Assembly: GCA_964453435.1 (NCBI GenBank)
Contig: CAYVQZ010000003.1
Location: forward strand, 1 to 64,000
DNA from: CAYVQZ01 sp964453435
Lineage (GTDB): Bacteria > Abyssobacteria > SURF-5
Reading direction: 5' to 3'
Length of the DNA: 64,000 bases
A program made the position numbers and the translations under genes. The notes beneath the pieces were generated by a model, which ran no database searches, was not told the origin of the DNA, and worked only from the letters and a program-made list of their open reading frames with translations. This document shows positions 24,357-34,140 of this stretch, piece after piece. Within the stretch, counting starts at the first letter, position 1. Every line of letters begins with the position of its first letter.

Positions 24357-25672
24357 AGAAAATGCTGTTTGCATCTCATAGCGCGACGCTGACGGGCGCG
24401 CCGCATGTGCTGCTCAATATCGCCAGCAGTATCGACCGGGACCGATTCGAGCCGCTTGCTCTGTTTCCCGAACGAGGACCGATGGTGACGAAGTTCGAGA
24501 ATGCCAACATTCCGGTTACATTAATCGAGACCGGTGAAAGCCGCTGGGGAAGATGGCATGTTCCGATGATTGAGGCTTTCTGCGCAACCAAACAAACAGA
24601 CGTACTCCATGCAAATACGGTACATAGCTATCCGTTCGTGATTGCCGCGAGAAAAATCGGCATTCCCTGTTTCTGGTATCTCCATGAGATGATGACAAGC
24701 GGCCTTGAGTTCCGTATTCCCGACGAGGACTTTCGGCTGGCCGTTCAGGGCGCAACGCGCATAGGCACGGTTTCCGATGCCTGCCGCCTGCAGTTTTTGG
24801 AGTATTGTTCGTCGAGGCAGGTCGATTCACCCGAGGCGGTCGTCGTGCATAACGGTATCCACGTTCCGAGCGGCAACGATGCCGAAACGGTAATGAAGGA
24901 GCCGGTCCAACTCCTTGCCATTGGCAACTTGGCCCCCCACAAAGGATACGATTTTCTCATCGAGGCGTTGGGTCTGCTCACATCCCGGGCGCGCGGAGCC
25001 GAGCTGACTGTCCTCGGTGATGGAGACTCCCGGTATTTCGCAAGACTTTGGGAGAAGGCCGAAGACACGGGCGTTGCCGAACGCATACATTTTCTCACGG
25101 CTCAGGCAGACACGGGCGGCTGGACACAAGAAGCAGACATCGTAGTGAATCCGTCCGTCGTGGAGAATTTTAGTCTTTCCGTTGCCGAGGCCATGGCATA
25201 CGCCAAGCCAATCATTGCCACTGACGTCGGCGCAATCCGCGAATTCTTTGTGGATGGGGAGACGGGATTGATTGTGCCGCCGGCGAATCCCGATGCTCTG
25301 GCGCAGGCAATTCTTCGATTTATGGAAGACCCCCGGTTCGCGCGTGAATGCGGAGAACGAGCCAGGGACCATATTGCCCGGAACTTTCCTCTGTCAAAAC
25401 AGGTCGAGCGGATGGAGCGGCATTATCTCGAACTGGCCGACACCGCCACCGGCAAAGATGTTGACTGTCTTCCGCTGCTTGTGGACGGTCTGATTTCCGT
25501 AAGCGAGAAAATCGCCGAACTGGAAAATGAAATCGAACGTCGACACGCCTTTCTGTCCGAATACCTTGAGAACGTGGAACGGGACATCAGGACGCTGGAG
25601 GGCGTCGTTGATAACTTGCTGCAGAAGTTTCCTCTGAGGCTATACCGGAAAATAACGCGGTTGTTCAAATGA
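24353..25672 (+). CDS. GT4-family glycosyltransferase with coiled-coil and basic tail
   Basis: The 439-residue protein has a GT-B core (1-365) with NLAPHKGYDFLIEAL and the E-x7-E motif PSVVENFSLSVAEAMAYA. Residues 380-425 are a heptad-like coiled coil (KIAELENEIERRHAFLSEYL) and the chain closes with LRLYRKITRLFK, a basic amphipathic helix. The same tail type ends three other GTs in this locus. ATG 24353 is chosen from the ATGA overlap with the upstream gene. Confidence 0.88.
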   Translation: MKKMLFASHSATLTGAPHVLLNIASSIDRDRFEPLALFPERGPMVTKFENANIPVTLIETGESRWGRWHVPMIEAFCATKQTDVLHANTVHSYPFVIAARKIGIPCFWYLHEMMTSGLEFRIPDEDFRLAVQGATRIGTVSDACRLQFLEYCSSRQVDSPEAVVVHNGIHVPSGNDAETVMKEPVQLLAIGNLAPHKGYDFLIEALGLLTSRARGAELTVLGDGDSRYFARLWEKAEDTGVAERIHFLTAQADTGGWTQEADIVVNPSVVENFSLSVAEAMAYAKPIIATDVGAIREFFVDGETGLIVPPANPDALAQAILRFMEDPRFARECGERARDHIARNFPLSKQVERMERHYLELADTATGKDVDCLPLLVDGLISVSEKIAELENEIERRHAFLSEYLENVERDIRTLEGVVDNLLQKFPLRLYRKITRLFK

Positions 25673-25816
25673 AGAACCTGATGCGTCGCGCATCCCGCGG
25701 CGACCCAAAGAGGGCGCAAACCGAGAGTATGAACAGACCAAAATCGGTTCGGATTCTCAACATTGCCGAAACGGTGACAGATAATCGAGCACGCTGTATG
25801 CCAGAAGGATAAAATC

Positions 25817-27160
25817 GTGAGAATCGGAATTGACGGAACTCTGCTTCATAGGAAGGTAACGGGCACGGAAAGATATATCCGGAACATTTTCTGGAGCCTG
25901 TGCCAGTTGGAGTCCGAGCACGAATTCGCTCTCTATAGCCGAACTCCTCTCTACTCTTCCAATGAGCTTCCCAAAAATGCGCAAGAGCGTTCGTTTCCGT
26001 CATCAATCGACATGGTGACGTCGGATTTCTTGCAAGATGAGGGCTGTGCGGTCGACCTCTACCACATGACATGGGTTGGAACACGGTTTGCGGATTTGCT
26101 TCCGCTGTATTTGGCGCCCGCATCGATGCTCACGGTGCTCGACCTGATGCTCTATCGGAATTCCTCCTATTTCGAGACCGACAATCTCCACCAGGATTAC
26201 CGACGACGGTGCGAACTTGCCATCGACCTCGCCGATTTTGTTGTCGCCATTTCACAGCACACAAAATCCGATGTTCTCGCCAATTTCGATATCGAGCCGG
26301 ACAAGGTCAAAGTGATTCTCTTGGCAAGCGACAGTCGATTCGGAAAACTCAATGACTCCCGGAGCATCGAGCGGGTCAAAAAGGAATACGGAATCGACAA
26401 ACCTTTTTTGTTCTATTTGGGGACAGATTACCCTCACAAAAATCACGAGAATCTCCTGTTGGCTTTTCGGTATCTCTTGAAAGAGCGGCGTCTGTCCGCG
26501 CAACTTGTGCTGGCAGGGGCCCGGCGATACTGTAAAGGCTCGGCTCACATAGAGCGTTTGATTTCCGAACTCCAACTGGGCAACCACCTTATATGGCTGG
26601 AGCACATAACGGATGAAGAACTGAATGTCCTGTATAATGCGGCAGAACTGTTTGTGTATCCTTCGCTGGATGAGGGATTTGGGATTCCCCTGCTCGAGGC
26701 GATGGCCTGCGGCACACCGGTGGTCGCTTCACGGGTCGCCTCCATGCCGGAAGTCGCCGGCGAGGCTGCCGTATACTTCGATCCCGCCGACGTGAATGAT
26801 ATGGCGGCGGCAATAGAGCGGGTATGGTCTGACCCTGGTCTGAGACAGGAACTGGTCGAATTGGGCTACAGGCGGAATCGGGAATTCACATGGGAAAAGA
26901 CCGCCCGGCAAACGCTTGCTCTCTATGAGGAAGCGAAACGGATTGTGAATGGCCGCCGCGACAGCTTTGCTACGGACGGCTATCTAACGAAGCTGATAGA
27001 CGAAATGCTGAAGGAATACAAGAGGCTCGAGCAAGATCGCGCCAAATTGGAGAGGTCGCTCGAATTAAGAGAACGGCATTTGCGGATGCTTCTGGGGACA
27101 GGGGCTATTCAAACCTACCGCAAAGCCAGGGACACGATCCGAAGAATCACGGGACGCTGA
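25817..27160 (+). CDS. GT4-family glycosyltransferase with coiled-coil and basic tail
   Basis: The 447-residue enzyme starts VRIGIDGTLLHRKVTGTERY and has the donor-site motif PSLDEGFGIPLLEAMACG (E-x7-E) then VASMPEVAG, typical of mannosyltransferase-like GT4 proteins. After residue 385 there is a coiled coil (EYKRLEQDRAKLERSLELRE) and the tail IQTYRKARDTIRRITGR. It is a clear paralog of the enzyme at 32563-33930 (shared GIDG-LL-R--TG-ERY opening, TDYPHKN core). It starts at GTG 25817 after AGAAGGA. Confidence 0.9.
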   Translation: MRIGIDGTLLHRKVTGTERYIRNIFWSLCQLESEHEFALYSRTPLYSSNELPKNAQERSFPSSIDMVTSDFLQDEGCAVDLYHMTWVGTRFADLLPLYLAPASMLTVLDLMLYRNSSYFETDNLHQDYRRRCELAIDLADFVVAISQHTKSDVLANFDIEPDKVKVILLASDSRFGKLNDSRSIERVKKEYGIDKPFLFYLGTDYPHKNHENLLLAFRYLLKERRLSAQLVLAGARRYCKGSAHIERLISELQLGNHLIWLEHITDEELNVLYNAAELFVYPSLDEGFGIPLLEAMACGTPVVASRVASMPEVAGEAAVYFDPADVNDMAAAIERVWSDPGLRQELVELGYRRNREFTWEKTARQTLALYEEAKRIVNGRRDSFATDGYLTKLIDEMLKEYKRLEQDRAKLERSLELRERHLRMLLGTGAIQTYRKARDTIRRITGR

Positions 27161-27167
27161 AAATAGA

Positions 27168-28451
27168 ATGCCGATTGATTCAACACAACTTGGTTCGCCT
27201 CCGGCAAGCCTGGTCATCACCAATTACAACGGCCGCCGTTTTCTTGAGAAATACCTCCCGAGCGTTGTCGCGGCCGCTGACCGGTACCGGGGCGAAACAG
27301 AGATAATCGTGGCGGACGATTGCAGCACCGACGACAGCGTCGCCTTCTTGCAGAAACATTATCCCGAGGTTCGCATTGTTTTAAAAGAGAAAAACTGCGG
27401 CTTTTTAAAAAATGCCAATCACGGGGTGAATTGTGCACGACATAAAATTGTAATTCTCCTGAACAATGACGTCAAAACAGAGGAGGACTTCATATCGCCA
27501 TTGATAACTCATTTCCAGGACCCAAATGTTTTTTCCGTGAATCCCAAAGGCATCTTGCCAAGACTCGGATATGCCAATGAAAGTTTCACCCGTGCTATTT
27601 TCAGAAACGGTGTGTTGCACCGCCTGCAGATGGGTATTGAACGAGATGACGATGAATTCTACACCGAACCGCAACCGTGTCTTTATGCATGCGGAGGATA
27701 TGCGGCTTATGACAAGGAAAAATTCCTGCTTCTCGGGGGATTTGACGAACTTTTCGCCCCGAATTTTGCAGAAGACTTCGACCTCGGCTACATGGCATGG
27801 AAGGCAGGCTGGGAAAATCTCTACGAACCAAGAAGCGTCGTCTACCACGAGAGCCACGCAACCGTGGGAGACGACCCCGCACGCGAGGTCAGAAATCACA
27901 TTCTTATCACATGGAAAAACACCGACGATGTTCGGCTATGGCTAAAACACGTCATCTTCTTCGCAGCGATTCATTTCATCGCTGTCATCTCGCAGAACCC
28001 ATTTGCCGCATTGCACGCAAGACAATTTCGCTCTGCGCTTTCTCGCTTTCCGACAGCTATGCGGAGCCGGCGGAAAAGGAAGAAGATTCCCACAAAAAAA
28101 ACCGACCGAGACATCTTAACCGCGCTGTCTGCTCCTCCTCGCGGGAAAGCGCGCTACCAAAACGCAGTTTATCACGGTCAGAAGCTTGGTACCCGCCAGG
28201 TCGGGAATTTGCTTAGGGAACAAGGTCCCTCAAAGAGCGCGATTACGGAGACTCTGAAACCACAATGGTCAGAATGGCTCGCGACATATGCCGGAGACTA
28301 TGAAGCTCGACTTGAACTCTTTCGCGCTCTTCGAAACGAGAAACAGCAGAGAGAAAGATACCTCAAAAGCCTTTTGGGAGAGCGACTACTTCGCACCTAT
28401 AAATTTTGGAAGCATAATCTTAGGAGAGTTTTGGACCTGATGAAGGCTTGA
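27168..28451 (+). CDS. GT2-family glycosyltransferase with basic tail
   Basis: A 427-residue GT-A enzyme: LVITNYNGRRFLEKYLPSVV, EIIVADDCSTDDS and ILLNNDVKTEEDF, with the later AEDFDLGYMAWKAGW catalytic segment, as in rhamnosyl-type GT2 proteins. From about residue 290 the chain turns strongly basic, then forms a helix ending ERYLKSLLGERLLRTYKF and a basic tail, resembling the tails of the GT4 enzymes nearby despite the different catalytic fold. It sits 7 bp after the preceding GT4 gene and closes the plus-strand run. Confidence 0.88.
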   Translation: MPIDSTQLGSPPASLVITNYNGRRFLEKYLPSVVAAADRYRGETEIIVADDCSTDDSVAFLQKHYPEVRIVLKEKNCGFLKNANHGVNCARHKIVILLNNDVKTEEDFISPLITHFQDPNVFSVNPKGILPRLGYANESFTRAIFRNGVLHRLQMGIERDDDEFYTEPQPCLYACGGYAAYDKEKFLLLGGFDELFAPNFAEDFDLGYMAWKAGWENLYEPRSVVYHESHATVGDDPAREVRNHILITWKNTDDVRLWLKHVIFFAAIHFIAVISQNPFAALHARQFRSALSRFPTAMRSRRKRKKIPTKKTDRDILTALSAPPRGKARYQNAVYHGQKLGTRQVGNLLREQGPSKSAITETLKPQWSEWLATYAGDYEARLELFRALRNEKQQRERYLKSLLGERLLRTYKFWKHNLRRVLDLMKA

Positions 28452-28491
28452 TACAGACCGGCAGGGCTTGCTTCACGGAGTAAGAAAACAA

Positions 28492-30747
28492 TTAAAAATA
28501 GCCAACAGCCCGTAACTGTTTCCTTAACTCTTCGTCGAGTTCCGTATTCTGATGTTTCTGCTTTCTGTATCTCTTGCTTTCCGCAGCGAAATCATGAATA
28601 GTTGAAAGCATTTCCTCCGCTCTCTCCTCGCCAATGCGGTTGACAGTCTCTGTGGGATCAAGGTGCAAATTATATAACTCGTCTCGGCGCTCGTCCAGGT
28701 TTGTGTGAAGATATGGTTTGATTGAATCTGCATAATGGATATAAACGTAAGAGTTGCGGTACAACGCCACAATGCCCAGTTCCGGCTGTTCAGTGACAAT
28801 ATCCCGCATCGAACCCATCGCCTTCGCTTTGGTATCGAAGGCGGAAACACCCTGAAATGTTTCCGGGACTGGCAAGCCACAAATATCGAGGATTGTGGGT
28901 GCAATATCAAGAGAGCTTATCCTCTCTTCGGTATATGCGCTGGTTCTCTCCGAAGAACCCGCCGGCAGCTTGAATATGAGAGGGACTCGCACCTGTTCTT
29001 CATAAGGGATATTTCGGTGATACCATGCAGTGAAATCCGAATCATGCACTTCGCCGAACGATTCTCCATGATCGGATGTGAAAACTATCAATGTATCGCG
29101 ATACAACCCTTTGGATTTAAGATGGACCAAGAATTCCTCCAATTCTTTGTCGGTCACACTGACGGCTCCGTTATAGAGATTTTTAATAAACTTGGAATCT
29201 GCTTCGCTGATATCATATTCTCTCAAATTAAAGCCTAACTTCTGCAATACTTTGCCGAAATTTGACATCCTGAACATTCCCTTGTAATCATTATCGGAAT
29301 ACAGTTTGTGGTGGTCCCTCACGGCAACGTAATCATGTACCTCATAAGTATGGAGAAAGAGAAAGTGGCGAGTTTCTTCGTGATCGTTTATCCAATGCCT
29401 AGCCCGATCGAAAATCTCCTTTGCCTCATTGGCTTTTCCCCCGATGTGTCGCTCATAATACGAATCAAACCCTTTGGAAAAGCCAAATCGAGACGAAATC
29501 CAGAGGTCCCCGGTAAACGCTGCGGTTGCATAATCGAAGCTCTGAAATATCTCCGAAAGGGTTGTCAAAGGAAATTCTCGCACTTCCAAGTTTGCATCAT
29601 TTATACCGTGATAAGAGGGGTATAAAGAGGTCATTATGGACATGTGAGATGGCAATGTCCAAGTAGCAGGCGCAACTACATTCTTGAAAAGTATTCCGTC
29701 TTTTGCGAGCGCATCGATTCCCGGGGTCGACCTGAAGTGACCATACGCTCCGACATGGTCCGCCCGCAGCGTATCGATGGATATAAGTATCACATTCGGG
29801 AACGTGGCATCGTTCCGGGCTACCATACGGGGCTGTGTGAATGCAATAAGGTATCCCGGCTCGAGCCAAGGGGGTTCCAAGCATTGCTTAAGTTTCTGCA
29901 TCAATTCCACCGGCCTGCACTCAACTTCCACCGTCATTTCCTCTTCGCTCTCCAGACCGAGACCAAAGCGTACTTCTTGCCATGTATCGACCATCTGGAC
30001 TGACGCAGACTTTTTCTCGATGACATTGCCCCCCTCGTCTCTCAGGGTAATACTAACACGAAAATGCTTCTCCCAATCATCCAGAAAATCTACAGGACCG
30101 ACCGCGAGACAAAGCTTTCCTCCCGGGAGCGGCTTAATCTTCTTCGGAAACTTGTATGGCAGGCTTGGATGCCACGGAACCGCCCGCCGCGTTACATGGT
30201 CAATCGTCAAGTTAGCCCATTGTCCGGATTGTTTGTAAGCACGACGATATGATAGTTGATGCACATATAAGAGAAGCACGACGCCGACCAGAATCAAAAA
30301 GAGTCGGCCGCCGGAAAATACATGTTTGCGTTGGCCTGCATCCCACAAGACCTTTGCCAGCGCCACTCCTTGAGCTGCGAGAAACAAGAGGGAAACGAGA
30401 AGCGCCATGTGGCGGAAGCTGCTCTGCCAATCAAAGAACAGAATCTGCCTCGCCAAGGGATACAAGAAAAAAACGACTAGGCTGGCAAAGGGGAGTGAAA
30501 AAGATTTCCGCACTCCCTCCCTCGATTTGGCAAGCAAGTGTGCGAGGACAAAAGATTGCACCTCCCATATTAGATGCGCCGCAAGCGCGAAAAGAGCCAT
30601 AAGAATGAGAAGTCGAACGTTTATGAGAGAATCAAAGCCACGCTCGAATTTGCGAAACTGAACGAAAAATCCCACTCCGCACCCGCCGAGAGCGGTCAAG
30701 AGAAAATAATAGGATCCAACCCCCTTTCGCTCTTTCGCCAAACGCAT
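28492..30747 (-). CDS. membrane-anchored alkaline-phosphatase-superfamily protein, sulfatase-like
   Basis: The 751-residue protein has about five membrane spans (residues 12-175), a beta-rich linker (190-310) and a sulfatase-like domain from about 325: VILISIDTLRADHVGAYG, ATWTLPSHMSIMTSLYP, FTSDHGESFG. The site where sulfatases have Cys or Ser (CxPxR) reads T-L-P-S-H, so Thr is the likely nucleophile, as in phosphoethanolamine transferases. It could hydrolyse or transfer sulfate or phosphate groups on the glycan outside the membrane. It ends with the ELRKQLRAVGYF tail shared with its three paralogs in the window. The start is preceded by GGGAGG. It runs opposite to the GT genes before it. Confidence 0.85.
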   Translation of the reverse strand: MRLAKERKGVGSYYFLLTALGGCGVGFFVQFRKFERGFDSLINVRLLILMALFALAAHLIWEVQSFVLAHLLAKSREGVRKSFSLPFASLVVFFLYPLARQILFFDWQSSFRHMALLVSLLFLAAQGVALAKVLWDAGQRKHVFSGGRLFLILVGVVLLLYVHQLSYRRAYKQSGQWANLTIDHVTRRAVPWHPSLPYKFPKKIKPLPGGKLCLAVGPVDFLDDWEKHFRVSITLRDEGGNVIEKKSASVQMVDTWQEVRFGLGLESEEEMTVEVECRPVELMQKLKQCLEPPWLEPGYLIAFTQPRMVARNDATFPNVILISIDTLRADHVGAYGHFRSTPGIDALAKDGILFKNVVAPATWTLPSHMSIMTSLYPSYHGINDANLEVREFPLTTLSEIFQSFDYATAAFTGDLWISSRFGFSKGFDSYYERHIGGKANEAKEIFDRARHWINDHEETRHFLFLHTYEVHDYVAVRDHHKLYSDNDYKGMFRMSNFGKVLQKLGFNLREYDISEADSKFIKNLYNGAVSVTDKELEEFLVHLKSKGLYRDTLIVFTSDHGESFGEVHDSDFTAWYHRNIPYEEQVRVPLIFKLPAGSSERTSAYTEERISSLDIAPTILDICGLPVPETFQGVSAFDTKAKAMGSMRDIVTEQPELGIVALYRNSYVYIHYADSIKPYLHTNLDERRDELYNLHLDPTETVNRIGEERAEEMLSTIHDFAAESKRYRKQKHQNTELDEELRKQLRAVGYF

Positions 30748-31031
30748 CCTCCCGTCTCTATTTCTTCCTCATACTGCCTATCATGAAAGAGGATATGGTC
30801 AAATTGGAAAACGCAATGTCAAAAGGTCATGTTGGTGCGACAGCCAGCTATTGGCTTCAGTACTATACGTGCGGGACTCTATTTTTTTCCTGCTCTGTGA
30901 AACCGTATAGGACAGGTTGTTACGACCCGCGTAATTCATGCTTTGACAATGCGGTCATTTTTCAAATTGGTTTGAATGGGATAAAAATCTGCTCTCAGCA
31001 TGACTTAACAAAAGAAAGCAGGAGCCTTTGC

Positions 31032-32060
31032 CTAAAAAACGCTTTTAATCCTTGCAAGTGTCTCTTCCATTTGCACAAGCAGTGTCATCCACTCGATATT
31101 ATAATAGCGTGGATTCAAAAAATCGGTAAAACCATGCTCCAAGACCCGCTCGACCATATTTTCGGCTGATTCCTTCACCGGCATGGTTGGCTTGAAGCCG
31201 AGCACTGTTTCAATCTTCTGTCCGGTAACTCTATAACTCCGAGCTTTATAATGTGAATAGTCCACATTGATATCGAGTTTCACTCTGTGTTTGAGTGCCT
31301 CGCGTGTATAATGCGCAAGTTCCAAAATGCGGTAGTTTTTGAAAACAAGATTAAAAATTTGTCCTCTTACCTTGTCTTCCGGTGCCTCGACGCAGCAGAT
31401 GTGTGCCTTAGCAACGTCGGTCACATCAACTAATGGACGCCACATTTCTCCGCCGCAAAATACCGTGAGCGTCCCCTTTGTGAGCGCATCCTTTACAAAT
31501 GTGTTCACCACAAGGTCGTACCTCATGCGCGGACTGAACCCATAGACCGTCCCCTGTCTCAGGATTACCGGACAAAAATTTTCGTCGCACAAATCGAGCA
31601 ACATTTTCTCTGCCTCATAGTTTGAAATCGCATAGGCAGCCCGTGGTGCGACCTGAGCGTTTTCGTCATAGAGCAGGTCTTCGGCGAATAGGCCGCGGTC
31701 ATAAATCGAGCATGTTGAAGCAAACGTGAACCGCCTTATCCCCCGTTCCTTGCACGCTTTTGCGAGAACACCAGTGGCCACCGCATTCATCTCGTGATTT
31801 GCGCTCGGGTTGAATTCGGCGGTAGGGTCATTAGATAAGCCGGCGAGGTGAACCACGGAGTCGATACCGTCAAGCCACTTCGGTTCGATATACCTGATGT
31901 CCCCTTGGACCAGGTCGATTTTGTCCCTGCAATCTTTCAGGCCTTCGTCGCCAAAGTAAAGCTTGTCCACTACCCTCACGGCCTCCCCTTTGGCAAGAAA
32001 CTCCGCCACTAAAACACATCCAATATATCCCGCACCGCCAGTTACCAAGATCATAATCAA
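31032..32060 (-). CDS. NAD-dependent nucleotide-sugar epimerase/dehydratase
   Basis: A 342-residue extended short-chain dehydrogenase. The N-terminal NAD loop is VTGGAGYIG, the acidic strand VVDKLYFG, and the catalytic triad is suggested by STCSIYD and the Y-x3-K in NYEAEKML (residues around 150-155). ILRQGTVYGFSPRMRYDLVV is the substrate-loop region. Such enzymes epimerise or dehydrate UDP/GDP sugars to supply glycan donors; the exact sugar is not determined. A good promoter lies about 110 bp upstream on the same strand. The 284 bp between it and the phosphatase-superfamily gene contain nothing recognised. Confidence 0.87.
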   Translation of the reverse strand: MIMILVTGGAGYIGCVLVAEFLAKGEAVRVVDKLYFGDEGLKDCRDKIDLVQGDIRYIEPKWLDGIDSVVHLAGLSNDPTAEFNPSANHEMNAVATGVLAKACKERGIRRFTFASTCSIYDRGLFAEDLLYDENAQVAPRAAYAISNYEAEKMLLDLCDENFCPVILRQGTVYGFSPRMRYDLVVNTFVKDALTKGTLTVFCGGEMWRPLVDVTDVAKAHICCVEAPEDKVRGQIFNLVFKNYRILELAHYTREALKHRVKLDINVDYSHYKARSYRVTGQKIETVLGFKPTMPVKESAENMVERVLEHGFTDFLNPRYYNIEWMTLLVQMEETLARIKSVF

Positions 32061-32169
32061 GCCTCTATTTGCTTTTTCCTACTCGCCGAGGTTTTTTCAT
32101 CTGCTTTTTTTCCAAAGCATATTCATCGCCATAACATGCCGGAAAATTTTATTAAACCAATTTGCGCTC

Positions 32170-32198
32170 ACTTTAGCAGATAAATAAAGAAAAGTCAA
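32170..32198 (-). promoter_or_regulatory. sigma70-type promoter for the epimerase gene
   Basis: On the minus strand TTGACT (32198-32193), a 17-bp spacer and TAAAGT (32175-32170). The spacing and hexamers fit, and the surrounding DNA is AT-rich. Confidence 0.55.
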
Positions 32199-32562
32199 AG
32201 ATCTGTGATGGCAAAGCATGTTTCTTGAAATCAACATTTTTGACAGCCACTGCTTACCTCGGCCATCCTTGCCCGAACTCATGAATGAATCGTGAAGATT
32301 CGGACTGTGGCAATATGGCGAACTCTTGCGCATCGAGAGCTTAACGGGTGGAATTGGGGGAAAAAATCATATAGAATAAAGCACACCAATGGCCAGGTCC
32401 TGCGGCAGAAATCATTCATCCTCAATGCAAGTGTATTTATTAAAATGAATTCCGAGAAGGACCTCTCGCTGATTGTGGTAACGGTCACATCCCGCAAGCG
32501 AAGCCGCAACTCTCGGACCGCGCCTTTTTTACAACGTCGTTAGACAAGAGGGGAAAAGTTCC
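32199..32562. other. gene-free region between divergent genes
   Basis: I see no supported gene in this 364 bp. An 83-codon plus-strand ORF (32292-32543) is basic and not protein-like. The region must also hold the promoter for the GT4 gene at 32563, but no clear -35/-10 pair was found for that strand. Confidence 0.35.
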
Positions 32563-33930
32563 ATGAAAGTCGGGATCGATGGAAGACTCTTATTCAGGAA
32601 CATAACCGGCCAGGAGCGATATGTATGGAACCTGTGTAGCCATTTAAAGAATAGCCCTGGTGCCACGTTTGTGCTCTACACCACCAGTCCCTTTCCGCAA
32701 ATCGAACAATTGCGGCCACGTTTTTCGGAAAGCGTTATAGGTGTTGGACCAAAACTCGCCGGTCGAGTTCTCTCCTGTGAGGAAAACATCGACCTCTATC
32801 ACCTCTGTTGGCCGGGCTACACGGTTATGGACAGCTTGCTGCTTCTCCTGATGCCTCGATCCATATACACCCCGCATGACCTTGTTCAATATAAGAACCC
32901 ACAGTATTTCCCGAGCCGATTCGCCCATGAGCGATACAGGCAGATGATTAGCCTGAGTTGCCGCTGGGCGGATAAGGTCATAACTGTCTCAAACCACTCG
33001 AGGCGCGACATCATTGAAACGCTGAAGATTCCTCCTGATAAAGTGAAGGTGATTTATGAAGGGGTGGACCCGAAATTCAAAGTCATCGACGACAGGAGCA
33101 AGCTCGAGAAGGTTCGCAAGAAGTTCGAACTAAAGGGGAGGTTGATCTTTAATCTGGCAACTGATTATCCACACAAAAACGCCGGAAATCTCATACGCGC
33201 CTTCAGCGAACTGTCACGGACAGAAGATGAACCGCTCGAGCTCATTATCGCAGGCCAGCGTTATGACCGGAAAGGGTCCGAGGAGATCAGCCGATTACTC
33301 GAGGAGGTTCCTTATCGCGAGAATATTCGGTGGCTCAATCATCTGGCCGACGACGACATCCTGTCGCTTTACAATATCGCCGATGTGTTCGTGAACCCTT
33401 CGCTGTTCGAGGGATTCGGGCTTACGGTGCTCGAGGCGATGGCCTGCGGCGCGCCGGTAGTGGTTTCCGACGCCACCTCGCTTCCGGAGGTGGCCGGTGA
33501 CGCCGCGCTGACTGTAGATGCCCGCGATGTTGAAGAAATCGTTCAGGCAGTCAAGGAGCTGCTGCACAATCCCCTTTTGCGAAACAGCCTCATCGAGAAA
33601 GGCTTCAAACAAGTCGAACGATTCAGTTGGGAAAGAACAGCGAGAGAAACCCAGAGCGTATATGAAGACGTTTGCCGAACGACTCCCGCCCGTGGAACCG
33701 ACGGACTGCCCGAACCAATGAAGCAATGGCTCCGCCGACATCTGGTCGTGGCCGCGGGGATGGAGGAAGAAATCGGCGTCTTAAGCGCTCGGATTGACCG
33801 TATCGACGCCAGGCTGGCCAGGCTTCGGGCATCCGTCCCCGGCCAAATGTACAGAACCGCGCGGCGCGCGGTTCGCCGAAGCAAGAACGACGGTTCCGAG
33901 AGCCCGGCGAATAACAAAACGAGGGAATGA
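32563..33930 (+). CDS. GT4-family glycosyltransferase with coiled-coil and basic tail
   Basis: The 455-residue enzyme opens MKVGIDGRLLFRNITGQERY and has TDYPHKNAGNLIRAF and the donor motif PSLFEGFGLTVLEAMACG, then TSLPEVAGD. It is a paralog of 25817-27160. Residues 395-430 form a coiled coil (EEEIGVLSARIDRIDARLAR) and the tail is GQMYRTARRAVRRSK. It is followed by a promoter and a phosphatase-superfamily gene. In the other block the paralogous GT4 is likewise followed (after one GT2) by such a gene, hinting at duplication of a unit. Confidence 0.9.
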   Translation: MKVGIDGRLLFRNITGQERYVWNLCSHLKNSPGATFVLYTTSPFPQIEQLRPRFSESVIGVGPKLAGRVLSCEENIDLYHLCWPGYTVMDSLLLLLMPRSIYTPHDLVQYKNPQYFPSRFAHERYRQMISLSCRWADKVITVSNHSRRDIIETLKIPPDKVKVIYEGVDPKFKVIDDRSKLEKVRKKFELKGRLIFNLATDYPHKNAGNLIRAFSELSRTEDEPLELIIAGQRYDRKGSEEISRLLEEVPYRENIRWLNHLADDDILSLYNIADVFVNPSLFEGFGLTVLEAMACGAPVVVSDATSLPEVAGDAALTVDARDVEEIVQAVKELLHNPLLRNSLIEKGFKQVERFSWERTARETQSVYEDVCRTTPARGTDGLPEPMKQWLRRHLVVAAGMEEEIGVLSARIDRIDARLARLRASVPGQMYRTARRAVRRSKNDGSESPANNKTRE

Positions 33931-34056
33931 AATCCCATGAGCAGGTCGAAGGCGCTGTCGCTGATTGTCTCGCTTCTTTCGGTTCGGGCCGGTCTCATTT
34001 CCCACGCGCGTGAGAATACTTAGGACAGTTGGGTGTGGTCAGCCGCGGAATATTCA

Positions 34057-34086
34057 TTGACATCCACATTTCGCGTTGAGTAGAAT
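34057..34086 (+). promoter_or_regulatory. sigma70-type promoter for the run of three phosphatase-superfamily genes
   Basis: TTGACA (34057-34062), an 18-bp spacer and TAGAAT (34081-34086), 55 bp before the ATG at 34141. The -35 is full consensus. The -10 hexamer is the same as at the promoter at 6359. Confidence 0.62.
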
Positions 34087-34140
34087 TTTTTTGCTGAAAA
34101 GCATTGAGAAAGGCACATCGAAAGGCCGGAGCTTTTTTCG

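Noticed and set aside
28452..28491. possible terminator between convergent genes
   Set aside because: No stem followed by a T run on either strand.
30783..31169. 128-codon plus-strand ORF
   Set aside because: Overlaps the end of the epimerase gene in antisense, Cys-rich without pattern, no ribosome binding site.
33937..34023. 29-codon ORF starting MSRSKALSLIVSLLSV
   Set aside because: Looks like the start of a signal peptide but stops before any mature part and has no ribosome binding site. Possible relic only.
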